Assembly (NCBI GenBank): GCA_031257995.1
Contig: JAIRNN010000142.1
Location: 1-7,172, forward strand
Length of the DNA: 7,172 bases
Direction: 5' to 3'
From: Spirochaetaceae bacterium
GTDB taxonomy: Bacteria; Spirochaetota; Spirochaetia; Treponematales; Breznakiellaceae
Positions 1-6,276 of the stretch are shown here, piece after piece. Under the pieces are notes generated by a model. That model worked only from the letters and a program-made list of their open reading frames with translations. It did no database searches and was not told the origin of the DNA. How positions within the stretch are numbered: the first letter of the stretch is position 1; every line of letters starts with the position of its first letter. Both the position numbers and the translations under genes were made by a program.

Positions 1-1
1 C

Positions 2-487
2 GGCGTGAACCGCGCGGCCGGGGTGTTGAAGGATCGGCTCGCCGGGCTGCTGATAACGGATGACGGTCTTGCCCGGAAATACTTATGCCGGGAACCGGTA
101 ATGGAGATACGGCGGCGGACAGTACCGGTACGGCCGAATCGCGAAGTGACAAGAAAAGAATATCTGAAAAAACCGCATTTTTATCACAATCACAAATCAA
201 ACTGTTGGCTGGGGGGATTATACCATCCTGTTAACTTGTTGACAGGGGAAAGACTTCCCCCTCGCTTCAGACTTGCTCCGGGCCTGCCGACCCTCCGCAA
301 TTCTTACGCTACATCCCCCCTTTCCAATCCAAATCCAATTGCTGGGTGTTACCGCCCCCGCAACGCACGCCCCCCATCCCGCTGGGGGGCCTGTCCCCGG
401 CGCGGGGGCTGTCCCCATATGGGGACAGCCCCCGCGCACAGTGTTCGCGCTTTGATCTATTGTGCTGTTCATATAGGACAATTCTAA
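2..487 (+). CDS. Possible 3' end of an unidentified gene entering from the left edge
   Basis: A plus-strand frame is open from base 2 to a TAA at 485-487. Of the other two plus frames, one has a stop within the first 10 bases and the other reaches a TGA at 61-63. The first roughly 60 codons have a protein-like mix, rich in Arg, Leu and Val, and many codons end in G or C. I do not recognise the product. A segment reading REPVMEIRRRTV vaguely recalls the C-terminal strand of LacI-type regulators, but this is too weak to name it. After about base 200 the frame runs through GC-rich palindromic repeat sequence, so the last 90 or so residues are unlikely to be ordinary protein. Either the gene was extended by a repeat insertion that removed its stop, or the frame is open by chance. 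Confidence 0.25.
   Translation, partial: GVNRAAGVLKDRLAGLLITDDGLARKYLCREPVMEIRRRTVPVRPNREVTRKEYLKKPHFYHNHKSNCWLGGLYHPVNLLTGERLPPRFRLAPGLPTLRNSYATSPLSNPNPIAGCYRPRNARPPSRWGACPRRGGCPHMGTAPAHSVRALIYCAVHIGQF
217..245 (-). promoter_or_regulatory. Minus-strand sigma70-type promoter with extended -10
   Basis: On the minus strand the -10 is a perfect TATAAT (217-222), preceded by TGG, which makes an extended -10. A CTGTCA -35 (240-245; four of six consensus bases) lies 17 bp upstream. Transcription would start near 210 and run toward the left edge. No convincing minus-strand gene follows inside the window: the first ATG nearby opens a 31-codon frame without a ribosome binding site. The target may lie beyond the edge, or the promoter may be antisense to the plus-strand frame. 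Confidence 0.45.
228..245. promoter_or_regulatory. Operator-like inverted repeat over the -35 element
   Basis: CTGTTAAC and GTTGACAG form an 18-bp inverted repeat with a 2-nt centre and 7 of 8 complementary pairs. It covers the -35 and most of the spacer of the promoter at 217-245, the usual place for a dimeric repressor site. The cognate regulator is unknown. Confidence 0.3.
370..389. repeat. Short C6/G6 hairpin
   Basis: Six C (370-375) face six G (384-389) across an 8-nt loop. It sits directly beside the large palindrome at 400-437 and shares the tract CTGTCCCC with it, so the two probably belong to one repeat element. Confidence 0.5.
400..437. repeat. Perfect 38-bp palindrome of REP type
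   Basis: Two 19-base arms are exact reverse complements, with the centre between 418 and 419 at CCCCATATGGGG. The arms contain GGGGACAG and CTGTCCCC, and a further CTGTCCCC lies just outside at 391-398. Repeats with GGGGACAG cores are common in several phyla as REP-like elements mobilised by Y1/IS200-like (RAYT) transposases; that link is from general knowledge, and no transposase is present here. As RNA from either strand it would fold into a very stable hairpin. No T-run follows, so it is not a typical terminator. Confidence 0.75.
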
Positions 488-509
488 GACAAGCCGAAAA
501 TTTTGTCAA
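481..509 (-). promoter_or_regulatory. Strong minus-strand sigma70 promoter
   Basis: On the minus strand a perfect TTGACA (504-509) is followed after exactly 17 bp by TAGAAT (481-486), five of six consensus bases. The start point would be near 474. The transcript would run through the 38-bp palindrome and the C6/G6 hairpin toward the second promoter at 217-245. No plausible coding frame with a ribosome binding site follows, which suggests a non-coding RNA or a promoter carried by a repeat element. Confidence 0.55.
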
Positions 510-647
510 GAGAATTCTGTATCTTTCCGCGTTTTTTTGACAAAAAATAGTGATTCAACACGAGATAAACGTAATGGCTTACCGGGAACAGCAGATGAAT
601 GTGGACGGAATGCGGCCAAAGGCCGACAAAATCTGCCGGATGGAGAA

Positions 648-663
648 AACCGCTTACGCGGTT
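648..663 (-). terminator. Weak intrinsic terminator of the nitroreductase gene
   Basis: Read on the minus strand, AACCGC and GCGGTT form a perfect 6-bp stem closed by a GTAA loop (GNRA class). The hairpin is followed by TTCTCC, so the terminal T-run is only four long, counting the stem. It lies about 40 nt after the nitroreductase stop codon. Position and orientation fit termination, but the short U-tract makes it weak. Confidence 0.4.
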
Positions 664-702
664 ATCAAAAAGTGGGAATGTTCCTTAGCGTTATCCTATA
701 TC

Positions 703-1275
703 TTATTCTTGTTTGTTACGAATATAATTTACAACACCTTCCCTGCGGGGAGGTACATCGTGCCGCTCCGTTTTTTTATATCCCAGGGCAATACTGTTAA
801 AAGGAGCATAGTCTTCCGGCAACCCCAGTTTCTCTATAATTTTTTTGCCTTCCTCCGTCTGAGTTATAACAGCCGAGGCACTAATCCAGCAAGAGCCGAT
901 TTGCAGCGCCTCGGCGGCCAGCATTATATTCTGTGCCGCAACCGCGCAGTCGCTGTTTGGCGCTATGGAGTTTATCTCTCCGGAGATAACAATCACGGTA
1001 GGCGCATGAAAAAACGGGTCAAATCGCTCGTTCGAACCAAGATTCTGAAGAAACTCAACATTCATTGAACGGTAAACTCTTTTTGCTTCCGATGATATTT
1101 CATCAAGAATTTGTTGATCCTGTATCACCGTAAAATACCGCGCCTGTTTGCCTGCTGCCGAAGGCGCATACATACCTGCTTCTAATATCACATCAAGTTC
1201 TTCCTGCTTGATTTGTTCATTAGAAAAACTGCGGATACTGCGCCTGCTTTTGATTACATTCATTATTTCTTTCAT
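703..1275 (-). CDS. Nitroreductase-family FMN oxidoreductase
   Basis: This 190-residue cytoplasmic protein has the nitroreductase fold: an FMN-dependent enzyme that uses NAD(P)H to reduce nitro groups, quinones or similar electrophiles. Visible marks are the N-terminal FMN-phosphate segment SRRSIRSF (10-17), YAPSAAGKQ (36-44), matching the family's AP-S-x-N-x-Q segment with Lys in place of the usual Asn, the helix DCAVAAQNIMLAAEALQIG (109-127) followed by SCWI, and the late strand ALGYKK (163-168). Length is normal for small, homodimeric members. I chose the ATG at 1275 because AAGGAG lies 4 nt upstream; a TTG at 1302 would add nine residues but lacks such a site and falls on the -10 element. 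It lies 92 nt downstream of the AraC-type regulator, with its own promoter and tandem operator repeats between them. The true substrate cannot be read from the sequence. Base composition is AT-rich, like the regulator and unlike the operon further upstream. Confidence 0.9.
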   Translation of the reverse strand: MKEIMNVIKSRRSIRSFSNEQIKQEELDVILEAGMYAPSAAGKQARYFTVIQDQQILDEISSEAKRVYRSMNVEFLQNLGSNERFDPFFHAPTVIVISGEINSIAPNSDCAVAAQNIMLAAEALQIGSCWISASAVITQTEEGKKIIEKLGLPEDYAPFNSIALGYKKTERHDVPPRREGVVNYIRNKQE

Positions 1276-1278
1276 GAA

Positions 1279-1285
1279 ACTCCTT
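1279..1285 (-). promoter_or_regulatory. Ribosome binding site that sets the nitroreductase start
   Basis: Minus-strand AAGGAGT, with the AAGGAG core 4 nt before the ATG at 1275. It favours this ATG over the in-frame TTG upstream and the internal ATG at 1263. Confidence 0.7.
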
Positions 1286-1301
1286 ATAATTTGATAGGAC
1301 A

Positions 1302-1310
1302 ATCATAGCA
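1302..1310 (-). promoter_or_regulatory. Extended -10 promoter of the nitroreductase gene
   Basis: Minus-strand TGC-TATGAT is an extended -10 with five of six consensus bases in the hexamer (1302-1307). At 17-bp spacing the -35 position (1325-1330) reads AAATAG, a very poor match, so the promoter probably needs an activator. The start point would be near 1295, giving a leader of about 20 nt. Confidence 0.55.
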
Positions 1311-1323
1311 TATATCTTTGCGT

Positions 1324-1365
1324 ACTATTTGCCTGTTTCTGTGAAGTTATTGCCTAATCCTGTGA
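1324..1365 (-). promoter_or_regulatory. Tandem 21-bp operator for the adjacent AraC-type activator
   Basis: Two directly abutting 21-bp copies (1345-1365 and 1324-1344 on the minus strand) match at 15 of 21 positions. Both contain TCACAG, then four variable-to-similar bases, then AGGCAA. A 21-bp direct-repeat period is two helical turns, which is how AraC/XylS proteins bind paired half-sites on one DNA face. The nearer copy covers the -35 position of the promoter at 1302-1310, as in class II activation. It lies between the regulator's stop codon and the nitroreductase promoter, so the neighbouring AraC-family protein is the obvious candidate ligand. Binding itself is inferred. Confidence 0.65.
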
Positions 1366-1367
1366 TT

Positions 1368-2324
1368 TTAATCATGCTGCCGAAATTGTTTACGCAGTTT
1401 AGTCATGTCTCTTTTTGGTGGAGTTCCAAAGAAACGACTGTAGTCTCTGTTAAATTGAGAAATACTTACATATCCGGTCAAACTGCTTGCGGCCGCCGCG
1501 TCCATAGAATCAGAAAGCATCAGCCGCCGCGCTTCATGAAGTCTAAGCGATTTCTGGTATTGCAACGGAGTCATGGAAGTAACATTCTTGAAATGTTTAT
1601 GAAAAGTCGAATCACTCATGTATGCCATTTTGGCCAAGTCGGCAATTTTTACTTGGCGTGAGAAATTCTCGCCTAACCAGGAAATTGCTCTGATAACCCC
1701 TTGCATATTTGAATCCGTAAACCCCATTTGAACAATTCTTATGCCGATAGGACTGCGTAAAACCCGTATTAGAATTTCATCTAAAATAATTGGCGCGATA
1801 TATTGTATGTCATCAGGATTTGATAAACACATTAATAAACGATTTACGGCATTTATAATATTTACATCGGCATCGGCAACAAGACCTGTACCGGACATGT
1901 GCCCTTTATGAATACCTTGGGGATACATTTTTGATGCCAATTCAAGAATTCTATGCGAATCAAAAGCTAAACCAATATTGAGAAAAGGTTTTGACTGATT
2001 CGCTTGCAAAGAATGAATTTCAACAGGCAATGCGACAGGCAGTAAAAGCATCTGAGCTTTACCCACATGATAGACCTCTCGTCCTATTGTAACCCTTTTT
2101 GTGCCTTGCGCGACAATCAATAAGGATGATTTGTTAAATGTTTTAACGCAAACGGTACCGCCCTTTGAATATTTTCCAAACTTGCAATTTAATGTTTTGT
2201 TGTCAAAATCACCGTCATAAGGGGTGTGTGAACGAATGTGTTCAGCCAGACGTATTGTTTCCGTTTCAAAAGAATCATTAATTCCATAAATTTTCCGTTT
2301 CATTTCGTACCGATCATTTCTCAT
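1368..2324 (-). CDS. AraC-family transcriptional regulator with AraC_N-type N-terminus
   Basis: This 318-residue cytoplasmic regulator carries the tandem helix-turn-helix DNA-binding domain of AraC/XylS proteins at about 210-310. The first helix-turn-helix lies around IADLAKMAYMSDSTFHKHFK and the second around the GYVSISQFNRDYSRFFG segment, the strongest family signature. The N-terminal roughly 190 residues look like the AraC_N cupin-like sensor domain of the YqhC type: a CVKTFNKSSLLIVAQG segment, then an effector-pocket region. In E. coli, YqhC activates aldehyde-reductase genes; by analogy this protein may sense a reactive small molecule and activate the nitroreductase gene downstream. The ATG at 2324 has an AAGG site 7 nt upstream. 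It starts 12 nt after the lipoprotein stop with no terminator between, so operon read-through is possible, and a separate promoter is seen at 2367-2395. Codon use and base composition are clearly AT-richer than upstream, suggesting later acquisition. Confidence 0.92.
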   Translation of the reverse strand: MRNDRYEMKRKIYGINDSFETETIRLAEHIRSHTPYDGDFDNKTLNCKFGKYSKGGTVCVKTFNKSSLLIVAQGTKRVTIGREVYHVGKAQMLLLPVALPVEIHSLQANQSKPFLNIGLAFDSHRILELASKMYPQGIHKGHMSGTGLVADADVNIINAVNRLLMCLSNPDDIQYIAPIILDEILIRVLRSPIGIRIVQMGFTDSNMQGVIRAISWLGENFSRQVKIADLAKMAYMSDSTFHKHFKNVTSMTPLQYQKSLRLHEARRLMLSDSMDAAAASSLTGYVSISQFNRDYSRFFGTPPKRDMTKLRKQFRQHD

Positions 2325-2336
2325 TAGTCTGCCTTG

Positions 2337-3035
2337 TTACTTGGGGACGTTACCCCTTTCATACTGAAAATAGATCCACAAGGCGGCCTCGTCAAAGTCG
2401 CGGAGCATCGCGCCTGAGTCGCGCATCTTGGCAAGTTCGGCGTTCTCCGCGTTTTCGGCGTTTTCTTCATTCTCGTTTGTGGGGAAAAGCAGGGCGGTGT
2501 AGGCCGTGTTCCAGCGGTAGCCTTCCGCATAGGGAGCGGCAGCGTCCCCGGAAACGGCGGTATTCTCTGCGGGAAAGAGGGCAGGACGCTTCTTCCGGCT
2601 CACCGTTTCGGGCAGGAGGACGGTACGCCAATACGCTTCAAAATCTTTCTGGGTGTCGGAGCGCCGCGCATAACTGCTCGATGTCATCCATTCGGTCAAG
2701 GCGTTGATTCTGTTGAGGCGGTTGCGCAGGATACCGAGTGCTTCCTCGCCCTTGATAACGGTGTCGTCACGCCTCAACGCGCCCGCAGTTATGGCAACGA
2801 TGCCCTCATCCGCGATATAGTCCGCCGTGAACTCGATCCAGCCCCGGTAAAAGGCTTGTGAATAGAAGAGTAGCCCCCTGGTTTCGTCAATAGTCACGCC
2901 GCCCTGATAGGGGCCGCCTGAAAGTTTTCTCCCGGCGAATTCCACGAGGCTCGTGCAGGAATAAAACAAGAACATGGCGGCAAGGGCGGTAATGAGGGCG
3001 GCACGACGGCAGAGGGGCGTTGGCATTTTTCGCAT
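2337..3035 (-). CDS. Putative outer-membrane lipoprotein, last gene of the receptor operon
   Basis: This 232-residue protein matches no family I recognise. It starts with a basic n-region and a hydrophobic helix (about 12-26) ending in FYSC, with the probable lipidated cysteine at residue 27. That lipobox is relaxed, as in spirochaete lipoproteins. The mature part is mixed alpha/beta. A short acidic repeat, ENEENAENAENAE, lies near the C-terminus and is encoded by near-repeated 9-bp units around 2435-2476. I chose the ATG at 3035 because it overlaps the receptor's TGA by one base (TGATG) and has GGAG six bases upstream; a GTG 12 bases earlier is less likely. Tight coupling to the TonB-dependent receptor suggests an accessory surface lipoprotein, as substrate-binding partners often are, but this is inference. 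The final residues RGNVPK are encoded by a GGGG/CCCC mini-palindrome at the point where base composition changes. Confidence 0.8.
   Translation of the reverse strand: MRKMPTPLCRRAALITALAAMFLFYSCTSLVEFAGRKLSGGPYQGGVTIDETRGLLFYSQAFYRGWIEFTADYIADEGIVAITAGALRRDDTVIKGEEALGILRNRLNRINALTEWMTSSSYARRSDTQKDFEAYWRTVLLPETVSRKKRPALFPAENTAVSGDAAAPYAEGYRWNTAYTALLFPTNENEENAENAENAELAKMRDSGAMLRDFDEAALWIYFQYERGNVPK
2367..2395 (-). promoter_or_regulatory. Candidate promoter of the AraC-type regulator gene
   Basis: On the minus strand TTGACG (2390-2395, five of six consensus bases) is followed after 17 bp by TATTTT (2367-2372, four of six). It lies inside the 3' end of the lipoprotein gene. It would start transcripts near 2360 and give a leader of about 36 nt before the regulator's ATG. 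Confidence 0.4.
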
Positions 3036-5617
3036 CAAAAACTCCACTTGACACCGACTGACGGTATCGGGATGGACAACTCGTAGACGGCTGACGTGCT
3101 GCCGGTGTCTTCTTTGCCCGTGTATTGGTTGAAGGTCGTGTTTGCTTGGGACAGATAGAAGAGCGAGGCGAGGTTCTCGACGGCGACATAGAATTCGCCG
3201 GTGGCGCGGCCCTTTTTATTGAAGAAAAACCACGAAAACTTGATGTCAAAGGGCATGGACAGCGTAGTCCGCGAATCATCGCTGTAATACGAACTACGCT
3301 TAAACTTTTGGATGTATTGTCCGGTTTCTTGTACCAACACGGGATAGTAGTCGATCGCGCCGACAATGGGCTTGGGGCGGCCGCTCGCGATGCCGTAACG
3401 GATATAGATGTGAAACTTGTTCTGCGGCTTGATATTGATGATCAGGTTCAAGTTGTGAAACCGGTGAAACGAGGGGAAGTAGCTGTCGGCGCGGTAGTTG
3501 TTTTCGCTTGACTCGGATTTTGCGTAGGCGGGTTCCCGGTAGCGGGCGTACGTAAAGGTGTAGGCCAGCCAGCCGTCGATAAAATGACCTGCCCGCTTCT
3601 GGAGCAAGAGATCCGCCCCCCAGACATTGCCGTCTCCGTCAAAATAGTATTGGGTGTTTATGTCGGGCGAACCCGTGGTTGTCCAGTTGATGCGGTAGGC
3701 CCGCGAAAACACGTATTTGTAGTAGGTCTCGATGTTCAGTGTCCAACTGTCAAAGAAATTGAGGTTGACCCCGACAAGGCTTGTCCACGACCGGTTGGGC
3801 TTTAGCTCATAATCGGCAACTTCGCCCTTTTCCAGACTGGTAATGTTGTCCGTCATTGAGGAAAAAAGGCCCGTCCCCAGGGTGAGGGAGAGCGAGTCGA
3901 GCGCGCCCTTGTTCTTGAGCAAATGGAAGTCCATGTTGAGACGGGGGTTGAACGCGGGGGCGGACTTCACCGAAAAATCTTTGCCCCAGAAGGTAAACGT
4001 GTCGAGGCGCAGGCCCAGTTCCGTTTCAAAAAACCCGGACGGGCTTGTCCATTCGCCGGCCACATACCCGGACGTGTTGAAGGCGTGGTTGTCGGCAGTG
4101 GTTGTGTTGGTAACGGGGTAATTGGTGTACAGCGTCTTGCCGTTCAAGACTCCCGTAGGATATTCCGCATTGGTAGTCGCGCTTTGTTCAACGAGCCAGC
4201 GCGAATAGAGTTCCTGCACCCCGGCGGCGAAGACAAGACCTTTGCCCCAATCCCAGTCATAATCGACCCGCGCCTGAACGTTGTCCGTCTCGTTGCCAAG
4301 AAACATTTTCATGGCGTTGTCCACCGTGTAATGCGTTTTATCTTTCATCTCCGGCAAATAGCCAAATTTATCAATGAATTCCTTCGTATATGGCACGGTG
4401 AGGCCGTTCTCAATATTCGCGTCCAGATCGGTTCGGTTGAAACCCGCGCCGAGCCGGAAGTTGAGGATCATATCGTTGCGGGGGTTCCAGAGGAGGCCGG
4501 ACGTAACAAACCCGATGGTGTTAATCCATTGCGCGGCAATATCCGTGTAGCCGTCCGCCCCGTAGGAATTGTTATACTCCTCGCCGCCGCCGTCACCGCC
4601 TAAGAAAGCGAAACCGTTCAGGAAAAGGTTGGGCGTAAACCGGTAATCGGCGGAAAACGCGCCGCTTACAATGTAGGGTGCGGTCGTAATGTAGTTTACC
4701 ATGTTCAGCCGTTCGTTATCGATGAAGGTACTTAGGCCTTGCGCCGCCCACACGACCGGGGCCCAGTAGGTCGTCTTCATCATGAGCATGAACGCGCCCT
4801 TATCGTTAATCGGATGGGAAAGGTTGAGGTTTGCCGCGCTGGTTGAGATGCCGAGTTCCACCGTAGCCAATTCGGTGTCGCCCTTTTTGGACTTGACATC
4901 AAGGATGCCGGAGATGGTGTGTCCGTTGCGGGCGGAAAAGATGCCGTGAGACAGTTGGGCGCTTTCGATCATGCGCGGGTCAAAGATCGACACGGCGCCG
5001 CCTAAGTGGTAGGGGTTTTCCACATAGAAGCCGTCAAACACCGCGACAAAATCGCCGGGATCGCCGCCCCGAATCGAGGGCATCATGTTCATAGTTCCCG
5101 CATAGCCGACACCGGGAAGGAGCTTGATCGCGTTCATCACGTCCTCAATCGCGCCCATCTCGGCGGAACGCGCTAGCTCGCGGCCCGACAAGGCGACACT
5201 TCTCCCCGGTACCGTCTCGCTTGCCCGTGGCCGTGCCGCCTCGATCACCAGCTCGCTGCCTTCAATCACGCCGCCCAATGTGAGGGAAATCGTTACCTCC
5301 GCCGCGTCTCGAGGCAGCACCACCCGCCCCACCTCGTAACCCGGATAGGCGGCTCGCAACACGACCGGCACGTTATCGGGAACCGTTACCACCACTTCCC
5401 CGTCCGGCCCGCATTCCCAGTCTTTGCCGTCCTGAGTCCGCACGACCGCGCCCTCCAGCGGCATATCGAGGTCAACGTCGACCACCGTTACCCGGACATC
5501 CCGCGCAAACATTTGCGCCGGAAGGACAAGCGCAAAGACACACACCGCTACAAAACGGCGAAGATGCCGACATTGCCGGGTTGCTGGAGACATAGTAGTC
5601 GCGTTTTTCGCGCTCAT
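3035..5617 (-). CDS. TonB-dependent outer-membrane receptor
   Basis: This 860-residue protein is a 22-strand-type outer-membrane receptor that would import a substrate using TonB energy. A signal peptide (1-38) has a hydrophobic core, FVAVCVFALVLPAQ, and ends at MFA. A carboxypeptidase-regulatory-like beta domain follows (about 39-117; VRVTVVDVDLDMPLEGAVVR), then the plug (about 118-245) with ELARSAEMGAIEDVMNAIKLLPGV, the conserved IRGGDP segment and a GILDVKSKKGD close. The rest is a long barrel rich in alternating aromatic strands and ends in KWSF, the terminal aromatic that the BAM machinery recognises. Length is normal. I see no clear TonB box. The substrate is unknown; the regulatory-like domain plus a co-encoded lipoprotein recalls nutrient receptors of the SusC style, though the lipoprotein does not look like SusD. 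The ATG at 5617 overlaps the upstream stop as ATGA, which favours it over an in-frame start at 5659. The last base of its stop codon is shared with the next ATG. Confidence 0.92.
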   Translation of the reverse strand: MSAKNATTMSPATRQCRHLRRFVAVCVFALVLPAQMFARDVRVTVVDVDLDMPLEGAVVRTQDGKDWECGPDGEVVVTVPDNVPVVLRAAYPGYEVGRVVLPRDAAEVTISLTLGGVIEGSELVIEAARPRASETVPGRSVALSGRELARSAEMGAIEDVMNAIKLLPGVGYAGTMNMMPSIRGGDPGDFVAVFDGFYVENPYHLGGAVSIFDPRMIESAQLSHGIFSARNGHTISGILDVKSKKGDTELATVELGISTSAANLNLSHPINDKGAFMLMMKTTYWAPVVWAAQGLSTFIDNERLNMVNYITTAPYIVSGAFSADYRFTPNLFLNGFAFLGGDGGGEEYNNSYGADGYTDIAAQWINTIGFVTSGLLWNPRNDMILNFRLGAGFNRTDLDANIENGLTVPYTKEFIDKFGYLPEMKDKTHYTVDNAMKMFLGNETDNVQARVDYDWDWGKGLVFAAGVQELYSRWLVEQSATTNAEYPTGVLNGKTLYTNYPVTNTTTADNHAFNTSGYVAGEWTSPSGFFETELGLRLDTFTFWGKDFSVKSAPAFNPRLNMDFHLLKNKGALDSLSLTLGTGLFSSMTDNITSLEKGEVADYELKPNRSWTSLVGVNLNFFDSWTLNIETYYKYVFSRAYRINWTTTGSPDINTQYYFDGDGNVWGADLLLQKRAGHFIDGWLAYTFTYARYREPAYAKSESSENNYRADSYFPSFHRFHNLNLIINIKPQNKFHIYIRYGIASGRPKPIVGAIDYYPVLVQETGQYIQKFKRSSYYSDDSRTTLSMPFDIKFSWFFFNKKGRATGEFYVAVENLASLFYLSQANTTFNQYTGKEDTGSTSAVYELSIPIPSVGVKWSF

Positions 5618-6273
5618 CGCAGTATGGTGATGCTCTCGCGCCCCGGATAGAGAAGCCACATCGCGCCGGGGAACGGTGTCGTGTCGTCGGTGAGCAGCCG
5701 TGTTTCCGGCCCGGCCGGATACTCCGCGATAAGGCGGCTTTTGTAGGTCTCGTTCCGCGTGATGATGTACAACGTATAATAGATCGCCGGTTTCAGCGAA
5801 GCGTAATCGGGATCGTCCAGGTAAAGTTCGAGCGCCACGGTGTCGCCCCGCGTAAACGCCTCAATCTGCGCGGTAAGATACTTTGCGCGAAGCACGATAC
5901 CCGGCGCGTTCCGGCTGGTCAGCAACACAAGCCGCGCCGCCTGAGCCGCCGTCTCCCATTCGCCAATTGCCATGAGGCACACCGTCATTTCGAGCAACGC
6001 CCGGTCGTCCCGTTCTCCGGGGACCGCCTCCGCCGCCTCCTTCCACGCCTCCGCCGCCCCCTCGTTATCCCCCGCCAAACGAAGCAACCCCGCCAGTTCG
6101 GCCAGCAAATCATGCTTTTGTTGGGGTCCGCTTTTCGGATCTGCGATCAACTCCCGCAACCGCGCCGTTTCCGTCTGAAAAGAGTACGGCTCTTGAGCCG
6201 CCGACTCCTGCCCCCTAACTACCGCACCCGGCATAAACGCGAGAAAAAACAGCGCGGCAACCAACCTGCCCAT
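5614..6273 (-). CDS. Secreted TPR-like periplasmic protein
   Basis: This 219-residue protein has a signal peptide (LVAALFFLAFMPGAVV, about 4-19; cleavage likely near GQ at 21-22). The helical middle (about 35-140) reads like tetratricopeptide repeats: LLAELAGLLRLAGDNEGAAEAWKEAAEAVP, then LLEMTVCLMAIGEWETAAQAARLVLL, both with the small-residue/Tyr-Trp spacing of TPR helix pairs. TPR domains bind protein partners, so it may be a periplasmic adaptor for the receptor encoded next. The C-terminal 80 residues have no family I recognise. The ATG at 6273 lies 3 nt after the LapA-like stop; GGGGAAAG further upstream could serve as ribosome binding site. Its stop overlaps the receptor start by 4 nt (ATGA), a strong sign of coupled translation. 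Secretion and TPR character are clear by eye; the partner is inferred. Confidence 0.75.
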   Translation of the reverse strand: MGRLVAALFFLAFMPGAVVRGQESAAQEPYSFQTETARLRELIADPKSGPQQKHDLLAELAGLLRLAGDNEGAAEAWKEAAEAVPGERDDRALLEMTVCLMAIGEWETAAQAARLVLLTSRNAPGIVLRAKYLTAQIEAFTRGDTVALELYLDDPDYASLKPAIYYTLYIITRNETYKSRLIAEYPAGPETRLLTDDTTPFPGAMWLLYPGRESITILR

Positions 6274-6276
6274 CCC

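Larger units (their letters stand above)
246..702. other. Gene-poor intergenic stretch with palindromes
   Basis: No convincing gene lies here apart from the doubtful tail of the left-edge frame. The stretch holds two GC-rich hairpins (370-389 and 400-437), a strong minus-strand promoter (481-509), a short CGGCC-AAA-GGCCG hairpin (613-625) and the weak terminator of the nitroreductase gene (648-663). A plus-strand frame opening around 550 continues as antisense to the nitroreductase gene and lacks a clear ribosome binding site, so I do not call it. Confidence 0.6.

Noticed and set aside
400..437. Palindrome as an intrinsic terminator
   Set aside because: No T-run follows on either strand.
218..481. 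Minus-strand frame downstream of the strong promoter
   Set aside because: It has no ribosome binding site, and its Gly/Pro/Cys-rich peptide comes from the palindromes.
532..547. T7-GAC-A6 stretch as hairpin terminator
   Set aside because: The stem would be A-T only and too weak.
733..751. CCTTCCC/GGGGAGG hairpin as the nitroreductase terminator
   Set aside because: It lies inside the coding sequence (Pro-Pro-Arg-Arg-Glu-Gly region) before the stop codon.
550..1068. 172-codon plus-strand frame
   Set aside because: More than half is antisense to the well-supported nitroreductase gene, there is no clear ribosome binding site, and the translation resembles no family.
2337..2352. GGGG/CCCC hairpin as terminator of the operon before the regulator
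   Set aside because: The stem is only 4 bp, it is followed by AAGTAACAAGG without T-run, and it overlaps coding sequence.
3923..4603. 226-codon plus-strand frame
   Set aside because: It is antisense to the TonB-dependent receptor, whose domains are unmistakable; GC-rich coding sequence often leaves the opposite strand open.
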